Below are positions 55,496 to 64,000 of a stretch of 64,000 nt of DNA, in pieces. How positions within the stretch are numbered: the stretch's first letter is position 1; each line of letters starts with the position of its first letter. A program made the position numbers and the translations under genes. Origin of the DNA: Oceanobacillus caeni (GTDB taxonomy: Bacteria > Bacillota > Bacilli > Bacillales > Amphibacillaceae); assembly GCF_019037185.1 (NCBI RefSeq), contig NZ_JAHHXM010000008.1, forward strand, positions 1-64,000. The letters run 5' to 3'. A model generated the notes under the pieces. The model was not told the origin of the DNA, made no database searches, and saw nothing but the letters and a program-made list of their open reading frames with translations.

Positions 55496-55912
55496 TTCAT
55501 TCCTCTTTCCAACTATTTCTCTTGTTGTAAAACTCTCCATGATCCGGACTTCTGTCTTCCTTTTGCTAGTATTCTTCATTCAAAGAAAATAAATAATACT
55601 TAATTTAGACAGGAAAATAGCAGATTATGTCATCCTTCAATGGATTTTCTTGTTGGCATTGCCTTTACCTTTAAATCCGAAAATATTCTAAGCAATCATT
55701 CCCTTCCATCCAAAATAATTAAATGACATCCTATCATTCAGTCTCTTCCCTGCAAATGTTAAAGTCCGTAATAATCAGCTCTATTGTCAAGGTAGCTAAA
55801 TATTTTATTTTCTAATATAAAGGACAGGGACTTTCGTTCGATAGGTTGCTGTATAAAAAGGGTACAACAAATTGAAAAAAATAGGAAGTAAGATAAAATA
55901 CTGTCCTAGATC

Positions 55913-55938
55913 TTGACTTACTATGACAGATATAGTAA
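55913..55938 (+). promoter_or_regulatory. inverted repeat near the PadR promoter
   Basis: TTACTAT-gacagat-ATAGTAA (55918-55938) adjoins TTGACT (55913-55918), a possible -35 box. Likely operator of the PadR regulator 53 bp downstream. No ATGT/ACAT-type PadR site is seen. Confidence 0.4.
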
Positions 55939-55990
55939 TTTATATTTACAGTAATTTATTTATAACAGTATTGTGAGTGGAGGTATCACG

Positions 55991-56326
55991 ATGAAAGGAA
56001 AAGTATCCGCTGATTTACTTCGTGGTCATACAGATACAATTGTCCTCGGTATTTTAATGAAGAGCGATAGCTATGGGTATGAAATATATAATACTATTTT
56101 GGAAAAAACGGGAGGGCTCTATCAGTTAAAAGAAGCTACTCTTTATTCAAGTTATAAAAGACTGGAAAAGGAAGAATGCATTATCGGCTATTGGGGAGAT
56201 GAGACACAAGGTGGGCGACGTAAATATTATAGAATCACTGACAAAGGAAAAAACCGTTACCGTCAAAATAAAGTAGATTGGGAATTTACTCAACAAATAC
56301 TAAATCAGTTATTGGAGGAGGAGTAA
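55991..56326 (+). CDS. PadR family regulator
   Basis: 111 aa with winged-helix: GILMKSDSYGYEIYN, KEATLYSSYKRLEKE and GRRKYYRITDKG, typical of PadR. Start at ATG 55991 because GGAGG is 7 nt upstream. It precedes the permease-prefix protein by a base, the standard PadR-target pair. Confidence 0.87.
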   Translation: MKGKVSADLLRGHTDTIVLGILMKSDSYGYEIYNTILEKTGGLYQLKEATLYSSYKRLEKEECIIGYWGDETQGGRRKYYRITDKGKNRYRQNKVDWEFTQQILNQLLEEE

Positions 56327-56327
56327 A

Positions 56328-57212
56328 ATGAATATAACTATTAAGAAGTATGTAGATGACCTATTCCACGGATATGAAGAAACGCCCGAGCTTAGAGATT
56401 TTAAAGAAGAGATTACTTCTAACTTACATGCTAGAATTTCTAATCTTGAGGAAAAGGGCATGCAGTCAAATGACGCTTTCACAAAGGCCGTGGCTGAACT
56501 AGGCGATATTACAACAATTGCCGATGAGATTAGCAAGCAGAAACGAAATGAATTGATCGGGGAAATGTATATACAACAAGGCAATAAAGTGGGGGTAAAA
56601 CATGCAATTGGTTATACAGTTGCGGGAAGTGTTCTCTTATTTGGATTAATAACAAGCCTTATCACCTACTTCTCCACTAATAATATATTTTATGGAATCT
56701 CCGCCCTATTACCTTTTGTTGTTCCAACAGGAGCTGCTTTTGTTTTCCTTGGACTTACTCAGGAAACAGCAAGAAATTACCCAATGTCATGGATACGTGC
56801 ACTGATTTACGCATTGGCGGTTGGATCTATTTTATTTGGTATTACTATTTCTACATCTCAATATTATCTAGATGGAAATACTTGGGTTGAAATACTTGGC
56901 ATATTAATTCCGTTTGCTATCCCAGCACTGGCTATCCTTGCATTCTTACTTCTTACGGAGAAAAAGCGCTATAAACCTTGGGTTGTGGAAGAACAAAGAA
57001 TCATAATGGAAGATTATTATCAAAGATATAGTGATCCTGAACTAACTGCAAAAAGAGGCTTGCTCTCCGGCGCTCTTTGGGTTGGAGCTTTGGGCCTTTT
57101 CGGTTTAATATGGCTATTAACTTCTGTAATATATGCACTATTCGTTATTATATTGGCTGTTGTTTGTGAAATGCTAATTGAATATAAGATGCATAAAAAA
57201 AGCAAAGTATGA
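56328..57212 (+). CDS. permease prefix domain membrane protein
   Basis: 294 aa. Residues about 1-85 form a permease-prefix helical domain (VDDLFHGYEETPELRDFKEE, AELGDI). Six helices follow. It is co-transcribed with PadR and probably the regulated target; such proteins are tied to membrane stress. Function unknown. Confidence 0.75.
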   Translation: MNITIKKYVDDLFHGYEETPELRDFKEEITSNLHARISNLEEKGMQSNDAFTKAVAELGDITTIADEISKQKRNELIGEMYIQQGNKVGVKHAIGYTVAGSVLLFGLITSLITYFSTNNIFYGISALLPFVVPTGAAFVFLGLTQETARNYPMSWIRALIYALAVGSILFGITISTSQYYLDGNTWVEILGILIPFAIPALAILAFLLLTEKKRYKPWVVEEQRIIMEDYYQRYSDPELTAKRGLLSGALWVGALGLFGLIWLLTSVIYALFVIILAVVCEMLIEYKMHKKSKV

Positions 57213-57232
57213 GCAGCAATTTGTAACTTTAA

Positions 57233-57279
57233 AATAAAAGAGGACTAGTAAGCAATTTTCTAGTCCCCTTTTATTTTAC
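57233..57279 (+). terminator. terminator of the PadR operon
   Basis: AATAAAAGAGGACTAG pairs with CTAGTCCCCTTTTATT, then TT; it can also act on the convergent gene. Confidence 0.8.
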
Positions 57280-57290
57280 CCACAACTTAA

Positions 57291-57926
57291 TTAATTCATT
57301 TGATAATAGTCGTTTTTTGCTTGAACAAACTGTTTGGTATATTGATTAAATTGTTGTATAATCTCACCCATTTCTTGACTATGTTCATTTATATCATTAA
57401 TCTGCTCATCTAGTTTTTTTAAATCAAAATTTTCATCTTCAATATATTCATATAATGTGTTCTGTATTTCTAAATTTTCATGGTAGTCTTTAAAAAAGGT
57501 ATCCATCAATTTTTTCCGTTCGTTCATAATCGTTATTAGCTTTGATGCTTGTTTTCTTTGCTTCTCGTCTTTGATCTTTTTAATATTTTCCTCAATGGTT
57601 ACAGACTCCTTATAAGCCTTTTGAAAGTTTTCTTCCGCTTCCACTAATAGCGCTTGTTGTTTTTTCATGTATGTATTGGCTTCTTCTATCTTTTGCTTAA
57701 TGATGTCCTTATCATTGATATCGAGACTAATCAAATCATTGTATACCAACTGTGCATTTTTTCTAGTTTCATTTAGTTCTTTTTCATTAGCGGCGAAATC
57801 TTTTTCAAACTCAGCAGATTCCTCCATTATTTTGTGGATGTTGGTAGCCTGTCTTTCATCGGAAGAACATCCAGTTAGAAAAAATGAGAAAAATAAAACA
57901 ATCGTTAATACTATTAATCTATTCAC
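57291..57926 (-). CDS. YkyA family cell-wall lipoprotein
   Basis: 211 aa. Signal peptide with lipobox LTGC (Cys about 20), then a charged, mostly coiled-coil region (about 40-205). Composition and order match YkyA. Likely attached to the membrane and contacting peptidoglycan; role unknown. Confidence 0.8.
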   Translation of the reverse strand: MNRLIVLTIVLFFSFFLTGCSSDERQATNIHKIMEESAEFEKDFAANEKELNETRKNAQLVYNDLISLDINDKDIIKQKIEEANTYMKKQQALLVEAEENFQKAYKESVTIEENIKKIKDEKQRKQASKLITIMNERKKLMDTFFKDYHENLEIQNTLYEYIEDENFDLKKLDEQINDINEHSQEMGEIIQQFNQYTKQFVQAKNDYYQMN

Positions 57927-57956
57927 CCAAAGTTACCTCCTGCTGCTAAACTGGAA

Positions 57957-58868
57957 TTAGTTTATGGTATGACAACGTCCGTTACACGAAAAAGTTAATG
58001 GTGCCATATCGTTAGTGAGTATTTCCGTTTGATAGCCTTGTTTCTTAATAAAAGATAATAGTTTGGGTAAATGTTTTATTGTCTCTTGTTTATCATGAAG
58101 AAGGACTACCGGAGTTTCGCCTGCTTGCTCCATATTTTTTATTTCTTGGATTGTATGTTGAACATATCGTTCATTTTTAAATTTCCAGTCTAGACTATCT
58201 ACATTCCAATCCCAAACCTTAAAATCATTTTGGTCTAATAAATAGCGCATAGCTTCCGTTAGATATGGAATACTTCCATAGGGTAAACGGACAATGTTAG
58301 AACGTACACCTATTATGTTTTCCAATATCTCCCGATTCTCTATCATTTCTTCTGACGGAGAGGATTTACTACTATAAACTTTACCTACATCATGAGTAAT
58401 ACTATGTAGTCCAAGTCCAAATCCCTCTTTATGCATTCGCTTTACAACTTCAGGATGTTCTTTTATCTTTAGACCCACCATGAAAAAGGTTGCCTTCATC
58501 TGATATTTGTCTAAGACATCAAGTAATTGGCCTGAAATATCTGATGGCCCATCATCAAATGTTAGATAGATGGCTTTTTCTTGTTGATCTATCTTATTTT
58601 GCTTCTCGACCTCTTTTTTTCGGGCTGATTCTCTTTTTTTATTTTCCCTATCAATGATAGATTGACTTAATGTAGAATCGGAAAAAGCTAATACTGGCTC
58701 AGAAGAAAATGATAACATTTCGTGTGAATTCTCTATATTCGTGTCATTTTCTTTTGCAGCATTCATTTTATCATTACCAACCAACCCAGTTAATAGTAGA
58801 ATCATAATGGTTAATAGAATGAAAACCACAATCTTCCCTCTGGTGTTTAACCTTCTACGCCTAAACAC
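57957..58868 (-). CDS. polysaccharide deacetylase (NodB domain)
   Basis: 303 aa from GTG 58868, with GGGAGG 7 nt upstream. A membrane anchor near the N-terminus (about 13-30) is followed by a coiled linker and a NodB domain (about 95-295): YLTFDDGPSD, LHSITHDVG, VRLPYGSIPY and VVLLHD. Acts on peptidoglycan or a related polymer outside the cell. Confidence 0.87.
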   Translation of the reverse strand: MFRRRRLNTRGKIVVFILLTIMILLLTGLVGNDKMNAAKENDTNIENSHEMLSFSSEPVLAFSDSTLSQSIIDRENKKRESARKKEVEKQNKIDQQEKAIYLTFDDGPSDISGQLLDVLDKYQMKATFFMVGLKIKEHPEVVKRMHKEGFGLGLHSITHDVGKVYSSKSSPSEEMIENREILENIIGVRSNIVRLPYGSIPYLTEAMRYLLDQNDFKVWDWNVDSLDWKFKNERYVQHTIQEIKNMEQAGETPVVLLHDKQETIKHLPKLLSFIKKQGYQTEILTNDMAPLTFSCNGRCHTIN

Positions 58869-59095
58869 TTTAATACCTCCCTTTGCTAGATTAAATTTTT
58901 CTACAAATAGAAACACACATCAACAAAATTCGCAATAACGACATATTTACACTAACTTATTTAAAAATCGTTTTACGTTCAAAAATCATTTCTACTATAT
59001 ACGATAGCATAATTGGATGTTTATTTGAACGGAATATTTTAAGTAAAAAACTTTAATTTCCCTTTTTAAGCAATTCACTTTCTTCCGTTCAATTG

Positions 59096-59344
59096 TTAAT
59101 GTTTATTTATATATTTTTTTGAGATAAAATATGCAATTGTAACAGAAATGAGTCCAATTAATAATGTTAATAACAATGAAGGATGACTACCTTTAATAAC
59201 AACTTCTTGAGTTAGATTAGGACTAAGATTCCAAGCCTCCATCATGTCTGGAGTATATGTATATGTAAGAAGTATTCCTGACAGAACTTGGATTAATGAA
59301 AATACCAATAAAAAACTAACTACAAAAATAATATACTTTTTCAC
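59096..59344 (-). CDS. small membrane protein, 82 aa
   Basis: Two helices (about 5-27 and 56-75) around an exported loop of about 28 residues. Reasonable size and ATG, but no clear family. Minus strand, alone. Confidence 0.55.
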   Translation of the reverse strand: MKKYIIFVVSFLLVFSLIQVLSGILLTYTYTPDMMEAWNLSPNLTQEVVIKGSHPSLLLTLLIGLISVTIAYFISKKYINKH

Positions 59345-59435
59345 TTGCTACACTCCCTACCATTTTGTCTTTATACTTTACGTACGAATGGAAATGGAAA
59401 AAGTTCCATTATTCCATTAAAATACCACATTGATG

Positions 59436-59474
59436 ATTAAGGGTGCCTTCCTTATCTTGGAAGGCACCCTTAAT
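59436..59474. terminator. perfect-stem terminator between small genes
   Basis: 16-bp arms ATTAAGGGTGCCTTCC and GGAAGGCACCCTTAAT match perfectly around a 7-nt loop. It follows the 99-aa membrane protein gene on the minus strand. Confidence 0.75.
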
Positions 59475-59499
59475 GTTTGTCTTGAATAATAACCAATCA

Positions 59500-59799
59500 T
59501 TACCCCTGTAAAGAACCCAATACAAATGGTGATACGATTAGTAATATAGAAGTCGAAATTAATATGAAAGAAATATGCCTTGGAAGTTTTACTCTGCCTT
59601 TTCCTTTATACCAACCAGAGAATTGAAACTTATTTCTGTACAATACAAACAGTAATAATAAAATGGCTATTGCTCCTAGCCAAGAATAATTTTCAGTTGC
59701 TTCATTGACAGTATAAATATTTTCTATAAGCAGCCATCCTATTCCACCGAAAAGCCCCAAAATAATAATGATGCGTAGTAATTCAAGTAACACCCTCAT
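59500..59799 (-). CDS. membrane protein, 99 aa
   Basis: Three hydrophobic helices: about 5-27, 42-57 and 75-95, with a basic loop FSGWYKGKGRVKLPRH. It is followed by a strong terminator. Unknown family. Confidence 0.55.
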   Translation of the reverse strand: MRVLLELLRIIIILGLFGGIGWLLIENIYTVNEATENYSWLGAIAILLLLFVLYRNKFQFSGWYKGKGRVKLPRHISFILISTSILLIVSPFVLGSLQG

Positions 59800-59849
59800 A
59801 TTTCTTCCCCCTTATACCTCAGTTATTTTAATCTATTCTTTAACTTCCT

Positions 59850-60068
59850 TTATCCCGATATATAGTTTGGAACGTCTTCACTTATCGTATGCCCCTCTAC
59901 AAGAGAGATATCGTATTCTCCGTTAGAAAGTTTTATGTAATTCGAATCCTCTTTATTCTTTTCGAAAAAAGCTTCTTTTTTGGAAGAATAATGGACTAAA
60001 TTTTCTTCACTACAAGCAGATAAGACGAAAATAGTTATGACCATTAAAACAAGCATAATTTTTCTAAT
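59850..60068 (-). CDS. small lipoprotein with apparent ATT start
   Basis: The frame encodes MLVLMVITIFVLSAC (lipobox LSAC), then about 53 residues of mature protein. The first ATG (60056) has no RBS and no basic N-region. Four codons upstream, ATT 60068 lies 7 nt after GGGGG and would add R-K at the N-terminus, giving a normal signal peptide of 72 aa. Initiation at ATT is rare. Confidence 0.5.
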   Translation of the reverse strand: MRKIMLVLMVITIFVLSACSEENLVHYSSKKEAFFEKNKEDSNYIKLSNGEYDISLVEGHTISEDVPNYISG

Positions 60069-60107
60069 GATAATTCCCCCTAACCAATCATATTAGTTTG
60101 CTAAAAA

Positions 60108-60290
60108 GGAACTCTATTTAAATTTTATCCAAAAGAAGAAGAAGGAAGCTGCCCGCCCAAAGAAGATAGGCAAGTTGCGTTACGATAAACATTGAAAATT
60201 CAAATGGAGTGAGTTTTCTTTCTCTCTTTATTTTTTTTAAGATGTCTATAATATAAGAATGAACATACAAGTAATAGTAATATCGATGCT
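60108..60290 (-). pseudogene. frame-disrupted small membrane protein
   Basis: Two hydrophobic segments in different frames: first ASILLLLVCSFLYYRHL, then, after an A8 run, REKRKLTPFEFSMFIVTQ and LAYLLWAGSFLLLLDKI. One extra or missing base in the A8 run would join them into a two-helix protein. No convincing RBS or start upstream. The rest of 60069-60402 shows nothing else. Confidence 0.35.
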
Positions 60291-60402
60291 TGATGTATTT
60301 CTTTCAATAGAGTAACCGAAAAATCAACTCCTCGTATACTGGCATAACTTTTTTTAACTCATTTTTACGTTAAGAACAATGGATCATTTCTGACTTAACT
60401 AT

Positions 60403-61044
60403 TTAAAAATCCTTACCCCATTCATTATCTAAAATTTCACCACTTTCAGCGATATACTCTATAATAACCGAACCATGTTGCAATTTATCTTCGTTTCTTA
60501 AGAAAGATATGAATTCATCAACAAGTTTTTCATCACCGTCACTATTTTTACGTGGAACAGTAATACGGATGGTAGGTTTAACATCAAACTCTTTATAACT
60601 TGTAAGATTAATAGGATCAATACCCAGTTCTTGCCCAATTGTATCATTAAAGAAAATGAACATATTAGTTGTTTCTCCAAAATTCTCTTTAATAAAAGGA
60701 CGTATTTCAGATTCTAAATCCTTTGCCCATTTATCTGCAATATACGTATCCACCATTCGTTTTGTTTCATCATCATAATAAACTAAAAATTGCGTATTCG
60801 TTTTCTTATCCCTAACCTTAGCAGCATATTCAAATCCAAAGTTCCCCATATTATCATACAAAGTATCATATAACTCGAAGTTATCATTAAAATTATCTTT
60901 TAAATACGCTTCAGCTAGACTCCATATCTTTTCTTCTTCATCTTTATCAGGCTTCATTTCTAATATAAAGGTGACTACAAGTAATCCTATTCCTAACAAA
61001 AGGACCCCCAGAACTCCAAGTATGATCTTTAGATATTTATTCAA
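60403..61044 (-). CDS. membrane-anchored protein, 213 aa
   Basis: One N-terminal helix (about 6-28 from the TTG start), then a soluble domain of about 185 residues, predicted to be extracytoplasmic: KIWSLAEAYLKDNFNDN, FLVYYDDETKRMVDTY, RNEDKLQHGSV. Start chosen at TTG 61044 because GGAGGGG lies just upstream. Unknown family. Confidence 0.65.
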   Translation of the reverse strand: MNKYLKIILGVLGVLLLGIGLLVVTFILEMKPDKDEEEKIWSLAEAYLKDNFNDNFELYDTLYDNMGNFGFEYAAKVRDKKTNTQFLVYYDDETKRMVDTYIADKWAKDLESEIRPFIKENFGETTNMFIFFNDTIGQELGIDPINLTSYKEFDVKPTIRITVPRKNSDGDEKLVDEFISFLRNEDKLQHGSVIIEYIAESGEILDNEWGKDF

Positions 61045-61144
61045 ATCTGCCCCTCCCTCAATTAGTGATTCACCATAGAAAACCACATTCACTATATTAA
61101 AAAAACATTCGATTTGTAATATATGATAGTAAAGAAGAGTAGCT

Positions 61145-61291
61145 TCAAACTACTCTTGGTACTAAAAAAGGGAAAGTTACTTCTTCTATTACACGATTGT
61201 TTTGGTTTTCTATACTCCTCAATCTTTTTTCAATCATATTTGAAGAAAAAAACACAATAAGTATAATGGCTATTCCAGTAATCAATTCCAT
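61145..61291 (-). CDS. small membrane protein, 48 aa
   Basis: M-ELITGIAIILIVFFSSN helix, then a basic amphipathic stretch IEKRLRSIENQNN, then EEVTFPFLVPRVV. ATG 61291 has GGGGGA 6 nt upstream, an excellent RBS. A hairpin AAGAGTAG/CTACTCTT (61135-61157) covers the stop codon and is followed on the minus strand by CTTTACT, a weak terminator. Confidence 0.7.
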   Translation of the reverse strand: MELITGIAIILIVFFSSNMIEKRLRSIENQNNRVIEEVTFPFLVPRVV

Positions 61292-61447
61292 AAATTATCC
61301 CCCAAGAATTTCAGTTTGTATTGATCCTTATTCAATTAACTACACTTTAAGGTTAATATCCTTAAATCTATACTAGCATAATATTCCAATGGGGTTCTTT
61401 ACAAAAAAGCGAGCAACTTCAATGATACTATCTAAAACTTTAATAGA

Positions 61448-61490
61448 AAAAAGCCCATTTTCTTAATTATGTTAAGAAATTGAGCCTTTT
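61448..61490 (-). terminator. terminator of transketolase gene
   Basis: AAAAGGCTCAATTTCTTAA pairs with TTAAGAAAATGGGCTTTTT on the minus strand. Confidence 0.8.
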
Positions 61491-61526
61491 AATTTTGGAA
61501 GCTTAATATAACTTATTGCCAAAACA

Positions 61527-63521
61527 TTATTTTAGGTTTTTATATTGATTTACGACGTTTTCTACAGTGAAGCCAAATTTTGTGATTACTTCATCTCCTG
61601 GTGCAGATACTCCGAATGTGTCGATACTCATTACTGCTCCAGCATCTCCAACATATTCCCTCCATCCTAACTTCGACCCCATTTCAACGGATAGACGTTT
61701 AGTTAGGTTCCGAGGCAATACAGACTCCTTATACTCATCCGATTGTTGTTCAAACAGATCCCAAGATGGCATACTTACTATATTCACATAAATATCTTCT
61801 TTAGCTAATTCCCTTTGGGCTTCAATTGCTAAAGCTACCTCTGATCCCGCAGCAAGAATGATACCGGTTGCCTCACCCTTAGCTGGAGAAATAACATAAG
61901 CACCTTTTGCAACACATTCACTTGCATATTTACTAGTTTGAGCTAATGTTGGTAAATCTTGACGTCCGAGGACAAGCATTGTTGGTCTGTCGTTTTGTGA
62001 AACAGCAAGCCTCCACGCCTCTTTCGCTTCATTTGCATCGGCTGGACGAATAACAGAAAGTCCTGGCATTGCACGGAATGACGCTAAATGTTCTACTGGT
62101 TGGTGAGTAGGACCATCCGCTCCTACTGCAACACTATCATGGGTAAACACATATGTTACTGGTTGTTTCATTAATGATGCTAAGCGAATTGCTGGACGTA
62201 AGTAATCAGAGAATACAAAGAATGTACTTACAAATGGTTTCAGTCCATGAAGTGCCATACCGTTTGCAATGGCACCCATCGCAAACTCACGAACACCGAA
62301 CCAAACATTTCTACCAGTGAGATTTTCTGATTTATAATCTCCATAATTGTTTAGTATTGCCTGTGTTGAAGAGTTTAAGTCAGCAGCCCCGCCAACTAAT
62401 TCAGGAAGAACATCCCCTAAAGCATTCATTACTTTACTTGCAGAAGCTCTTGTTGCTAGAGATTCTCCAACTTCAAACATTGGTAGATTTGCATCCCAGT
62501 TTTCTGGAAGTTCCCCATTCAAAATACGTTTTAACTCTTTTGCGCTCGTAGGGTATTTTTCTTCGTATCTTGTAAATAATTGATTCCACTCTTTTTCTTT
62601 TTCGATTCCGTTTTCTCGAACGGATCTAAAATCTTCATAAACCTCTTCTGGAACATAAAAGTCTTCTTTATAATCCCAACCAAGATATCTTTTTGTACGT
62701 TTAATTTCATCGATTCCTAATGGATTACTATGTGCTTTATGTGTTCCTTGTAGTGTAGGAGAACCATAACCAATAGTTGTTTTTACTTCAATAATAGTTG
62801 GATGATTTTCGTCCTGACGCGCCTCTTGAAGAGCAGCCACAACAGCTTCTACATCATTTCCATCTTCCACCCGAAGATATTGCCAGTTCATGGCTTCAAA
62901 CCGTTTTTGAATATCTTCTGAGAAGGAAACACTTAAATTACCATCTAAACTAATATCGTTAGAATCATATAGAACAATTAATCTACTAAGTCCAAGATGA
63001 CCTGCTAAAGAAGCAGCTTCATAAGAAACCCCTTCCATTAGATCCCCGTCTCCACAGATTGTATAAGTATAATGATCAACTACTGGAAAACCTTCACGGT
63101 TATAAGTTTCAGCAAAATACCTTTCAGCAAGTGCCATACCAACACTTATGGGAATTCCTTGACCTAGTGGGCCTGTTGTTGCTTCAACACCCGGTGTATG
63201 ACCATATTCTGGGTGTCCTGGTGTTTTGCTTCCCCATTGTCTTGTTGTTTTTAAGTCTTGTAGAGTTACATCGAAACCAGTTAAATGAAGTAAATTATAT
63301 AAGAGATTTGATCCATGTCCCGCCGAAAGTACAAAACGGTCGCGGTTAAACCAATTTGGGTTTGTTGGGTTTACGTTTAAAAAGTTTTTCCAAAGTGCGT
63401 ATGCCATTGGTGCTGCGCCCATTGGCATTCCTGCATGACCGTGTTGCGCTTTTTCTACGCTGTCAATTGTTAGGGTGCGGATTGTATTAATGGATATTTC
63501 AGATATTTCGTTTTTGGTCAT
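61527..63521 (-). CDS. tkt: transketolase
   Basis: 664 aa. TPP-binding GDGDLMEGVSYEAASLAGHL, substrate and metal residues QHGHAGMPMG, GHGSNLLY and THDSVAVGADGPTHQP. Start at ATG 63521 with GGAGGAG 7 nt upstream. It links pentose phosphate and glycolytic intermediates. It lies directly downstream of an ascorbate PTS gene, consistent with a role in using pentose phosphates from ascorbate, though housekeeping use is equally likely. Confidence 0.93.
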   Translation of the reverse strand: MTKNEISEISINTIRTLTIDSVEKAQHGHAGMPMGAAPMAYALWKNFLNVNPTNPNWFNRDRFVLSAGHGSNLLYNLLHLTGFDVTLQDLKTTRQWGSKTPGHPEYGHTPGVEATTGPLGQGIPISVGMALAERYFAETYNREGFPVVDHYTYTICGDGDLMEGVSYEAASLAGHLGLSRLIVLYDSNDISLDGNLSVSFSEDIQKRFEAMNWQYLRVEDGNDVEAVVAALQEARQDENHPTIIEVKTTIGYGSPTLQGTHKAHSNPLGIDEIKRTKRYLGWDYKEDFYVPEEVYEDFRSVRENGIEKEKEWNQLFTRYEEKYPTSAKELKRILNGELPENWDANLPMFEVGESLATRASASKVMNALGDVLPELVGGAADLNSSTQAILNNYGDYKSENLTGRNVWFGVREFAMGAIANGMALHGLKPFVSTFFVFSDYLRPAIRLASLMKQPVTYVFTHDSVAVGADGPTHQPVEHLASFRAMPGLSVIRPADANEAKEAWRLAVSQNDRPTMLVLGRQDLPTLAQTSKYASECVAKGAYVISPAKGEATGIILAAGSEVALAIEAQRELAKEDIYVNIVSMPSWDLFEQQSDEYKESVLPRNLTKRLSVEMGSKLGWREYVGDAGAVMSIDTFGVSAPGDEVITKFGFTVENVVNQYKNLK

Positions 63522-63585
63522 CATTTCTCCTCCATATCGCTTTGTGTTAATTCTTGTTAGATGATTAAATACATTAGACAAATCC

Positions 63586-63615
63586 GTGACCCGAATACTA
63601 CGTATATCGGGTCAC
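63586..63615 (-). terminator. hairpin between ulaA and tkt
   Basis: GTGACCCGA (63586-63594) pairs with TCGGGTCAC (63607-63615). Without a T-run it may be a partial terminator or a processing site between the two genes. Confidence 0.45.
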
Positions 63616-63698
63616 TAAAAATAAAGGATTTAAATTTCATTTTTACTAAAATCATCAACAATTACAGAAAAAACATTTCCTTGATGATAAACTCTTGA

Positions 63699-64000
63699 TT
63701 AGTCTTTAATATTTTTCTTTTTGTACGGAATTGCCATTAGTACAAGGATTACTACTAGAGCGATTACAATTGCCATTGTCCCGAAGTAGTTTGCAAGTGA
63801 TCCAAAGAAGATACCTGCTACCCCGAAGTCTGCGTCTGAGAATGTTGAGTTAGCGAACCCAAGATTTCCAAGTACTGGCATTAGGAATACTGGTAAGAAT
63901 GAAACAATAACACCGTTAATGAAGGAACCAAGTACGGCACCTCTTACACCGCCTGTTGCATTCCCAAACACCCCTGCAGCTGCACCTGTGAAGAAGTGAG
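63699..64000 (-). CDS. ulaA: PTS ascorbate transporter subunit IIC (3' part)
   Basis: The C-terminal 100 residues of a UlaA/SgaT-type IIC; the frame is open to the window edge, so the gene is cut there. Motifs HFFTGAAAGVFGNATGGVRG, GAVLGSFINGVIVSFLP and SLANYFGTMAIVIAL are typical. It imports L-ascorbate with phosphorylation. tkt follows 177 bp downstream. Confidence 0.87.
   Translation of the reverse strand, partial: HFFTGAAAGVFGNATGGVRGAVLGSFINGVIVSFLPVFLMPVLGNLGFANSTFSDADFGVAGIFFGSLANYFGTMAIVIALVVILVLMAIPYKKKNIKD

Overview
The window is chromosomal DNA from a low-GC, endospore-forming member of the Bacillaceae. The evidence is the AT-rich codon use, strong GGAGG-type ribosome binding sites, frequent TTG and GTG starts, a YjcZ-type small sporulation protein, a DUF3231 protein, a Bce-type bacitracin module, and relatives of B. 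subtilis YlbC, YkyA, YitT, YcdB and AlaRT. Dispersed intergenic repeats and the gene mix recall the halotolerant Oceanobacillus/Virgibacillus/Ornithinibacillus group, but the genus cannot be fixed from this sequence. No rRNA, tRNA, CRISPR array, insertion sequence or prophage was found.

Layout. 0-13 kb: a lactonase, a MarR-controlled MFS exporter, a YjcZ peptide, a PabB-PabC fusion, alaR-alaT, a CAP-domain protein, an orphan trpB, and a GntP permease with an iron alcohol dehydrogenase. 13-20.5 kb: a 14-TM drug exporter, a BceRS-BceAB-type antimicrobial peptide sensing and resistance module, and a small autoregulated Xre operon. 20.6-32.1 kb: the centrepiece, a 13-gene cobamide uptake and salvage operon behind a cobalamin riboswitch with a visible terminator. 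32-47 kb: a nucleobase permease, small membrane proteins and lipoproteins, a TatD hydrolase, WrbA, a GntR-controlled ABC transporter, UppP, PepF, PepV, a GT51 transglycosylase and a DUF3231 protein. 47.1-47.9 kb: a convergent intergenic region holding a 41-bp tandem array and a long inverted repeat. 48-61 kb: a SET-domain protein, a YcdB/C protein, an ABC transporter, an Rpn nuclease, YitT, a PadR pair, YkyA, a polysaccharide deacetylase and several small membrane proteins. 61.5-64 kb: transketolase and the end of an ascorbate PTS IIC gene.

The B12 operon reads as one salvage route. BtuFCD imports corrinoids. CbiZ, fused to BtuD, removes the wrong side chain to give cobyrate. CobD and CbiB rebuild the aminopropanol-phosphate arm and CobU activates it. 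CblT and CblS bring in and phosphorylate alpha-ribazole. CobS joins the halves, and one of two histidine phosphatases would finish the product. The CbiP in this operon has lost its glutaminase domain. Three of the four copies of one dispersed repeat family lie in or just upstream of this operon, and two supply the last codons and stop of operon genes.

Other structure: a perfect 28-bp palindrome containing a perfect Noc-binding site; a second repeat family whose three copies all lie upstream of, and co-oriented with, a gene; paired operators around the Xre promoter; a candidate small RNA at 20.6 kb; a covarying hairpin shared by two leaders; an apparent ATT-initiated lipoprotein; and two decayed genes. 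Starts were chosen by ribosome binding site, so several differ from the longest open frame.
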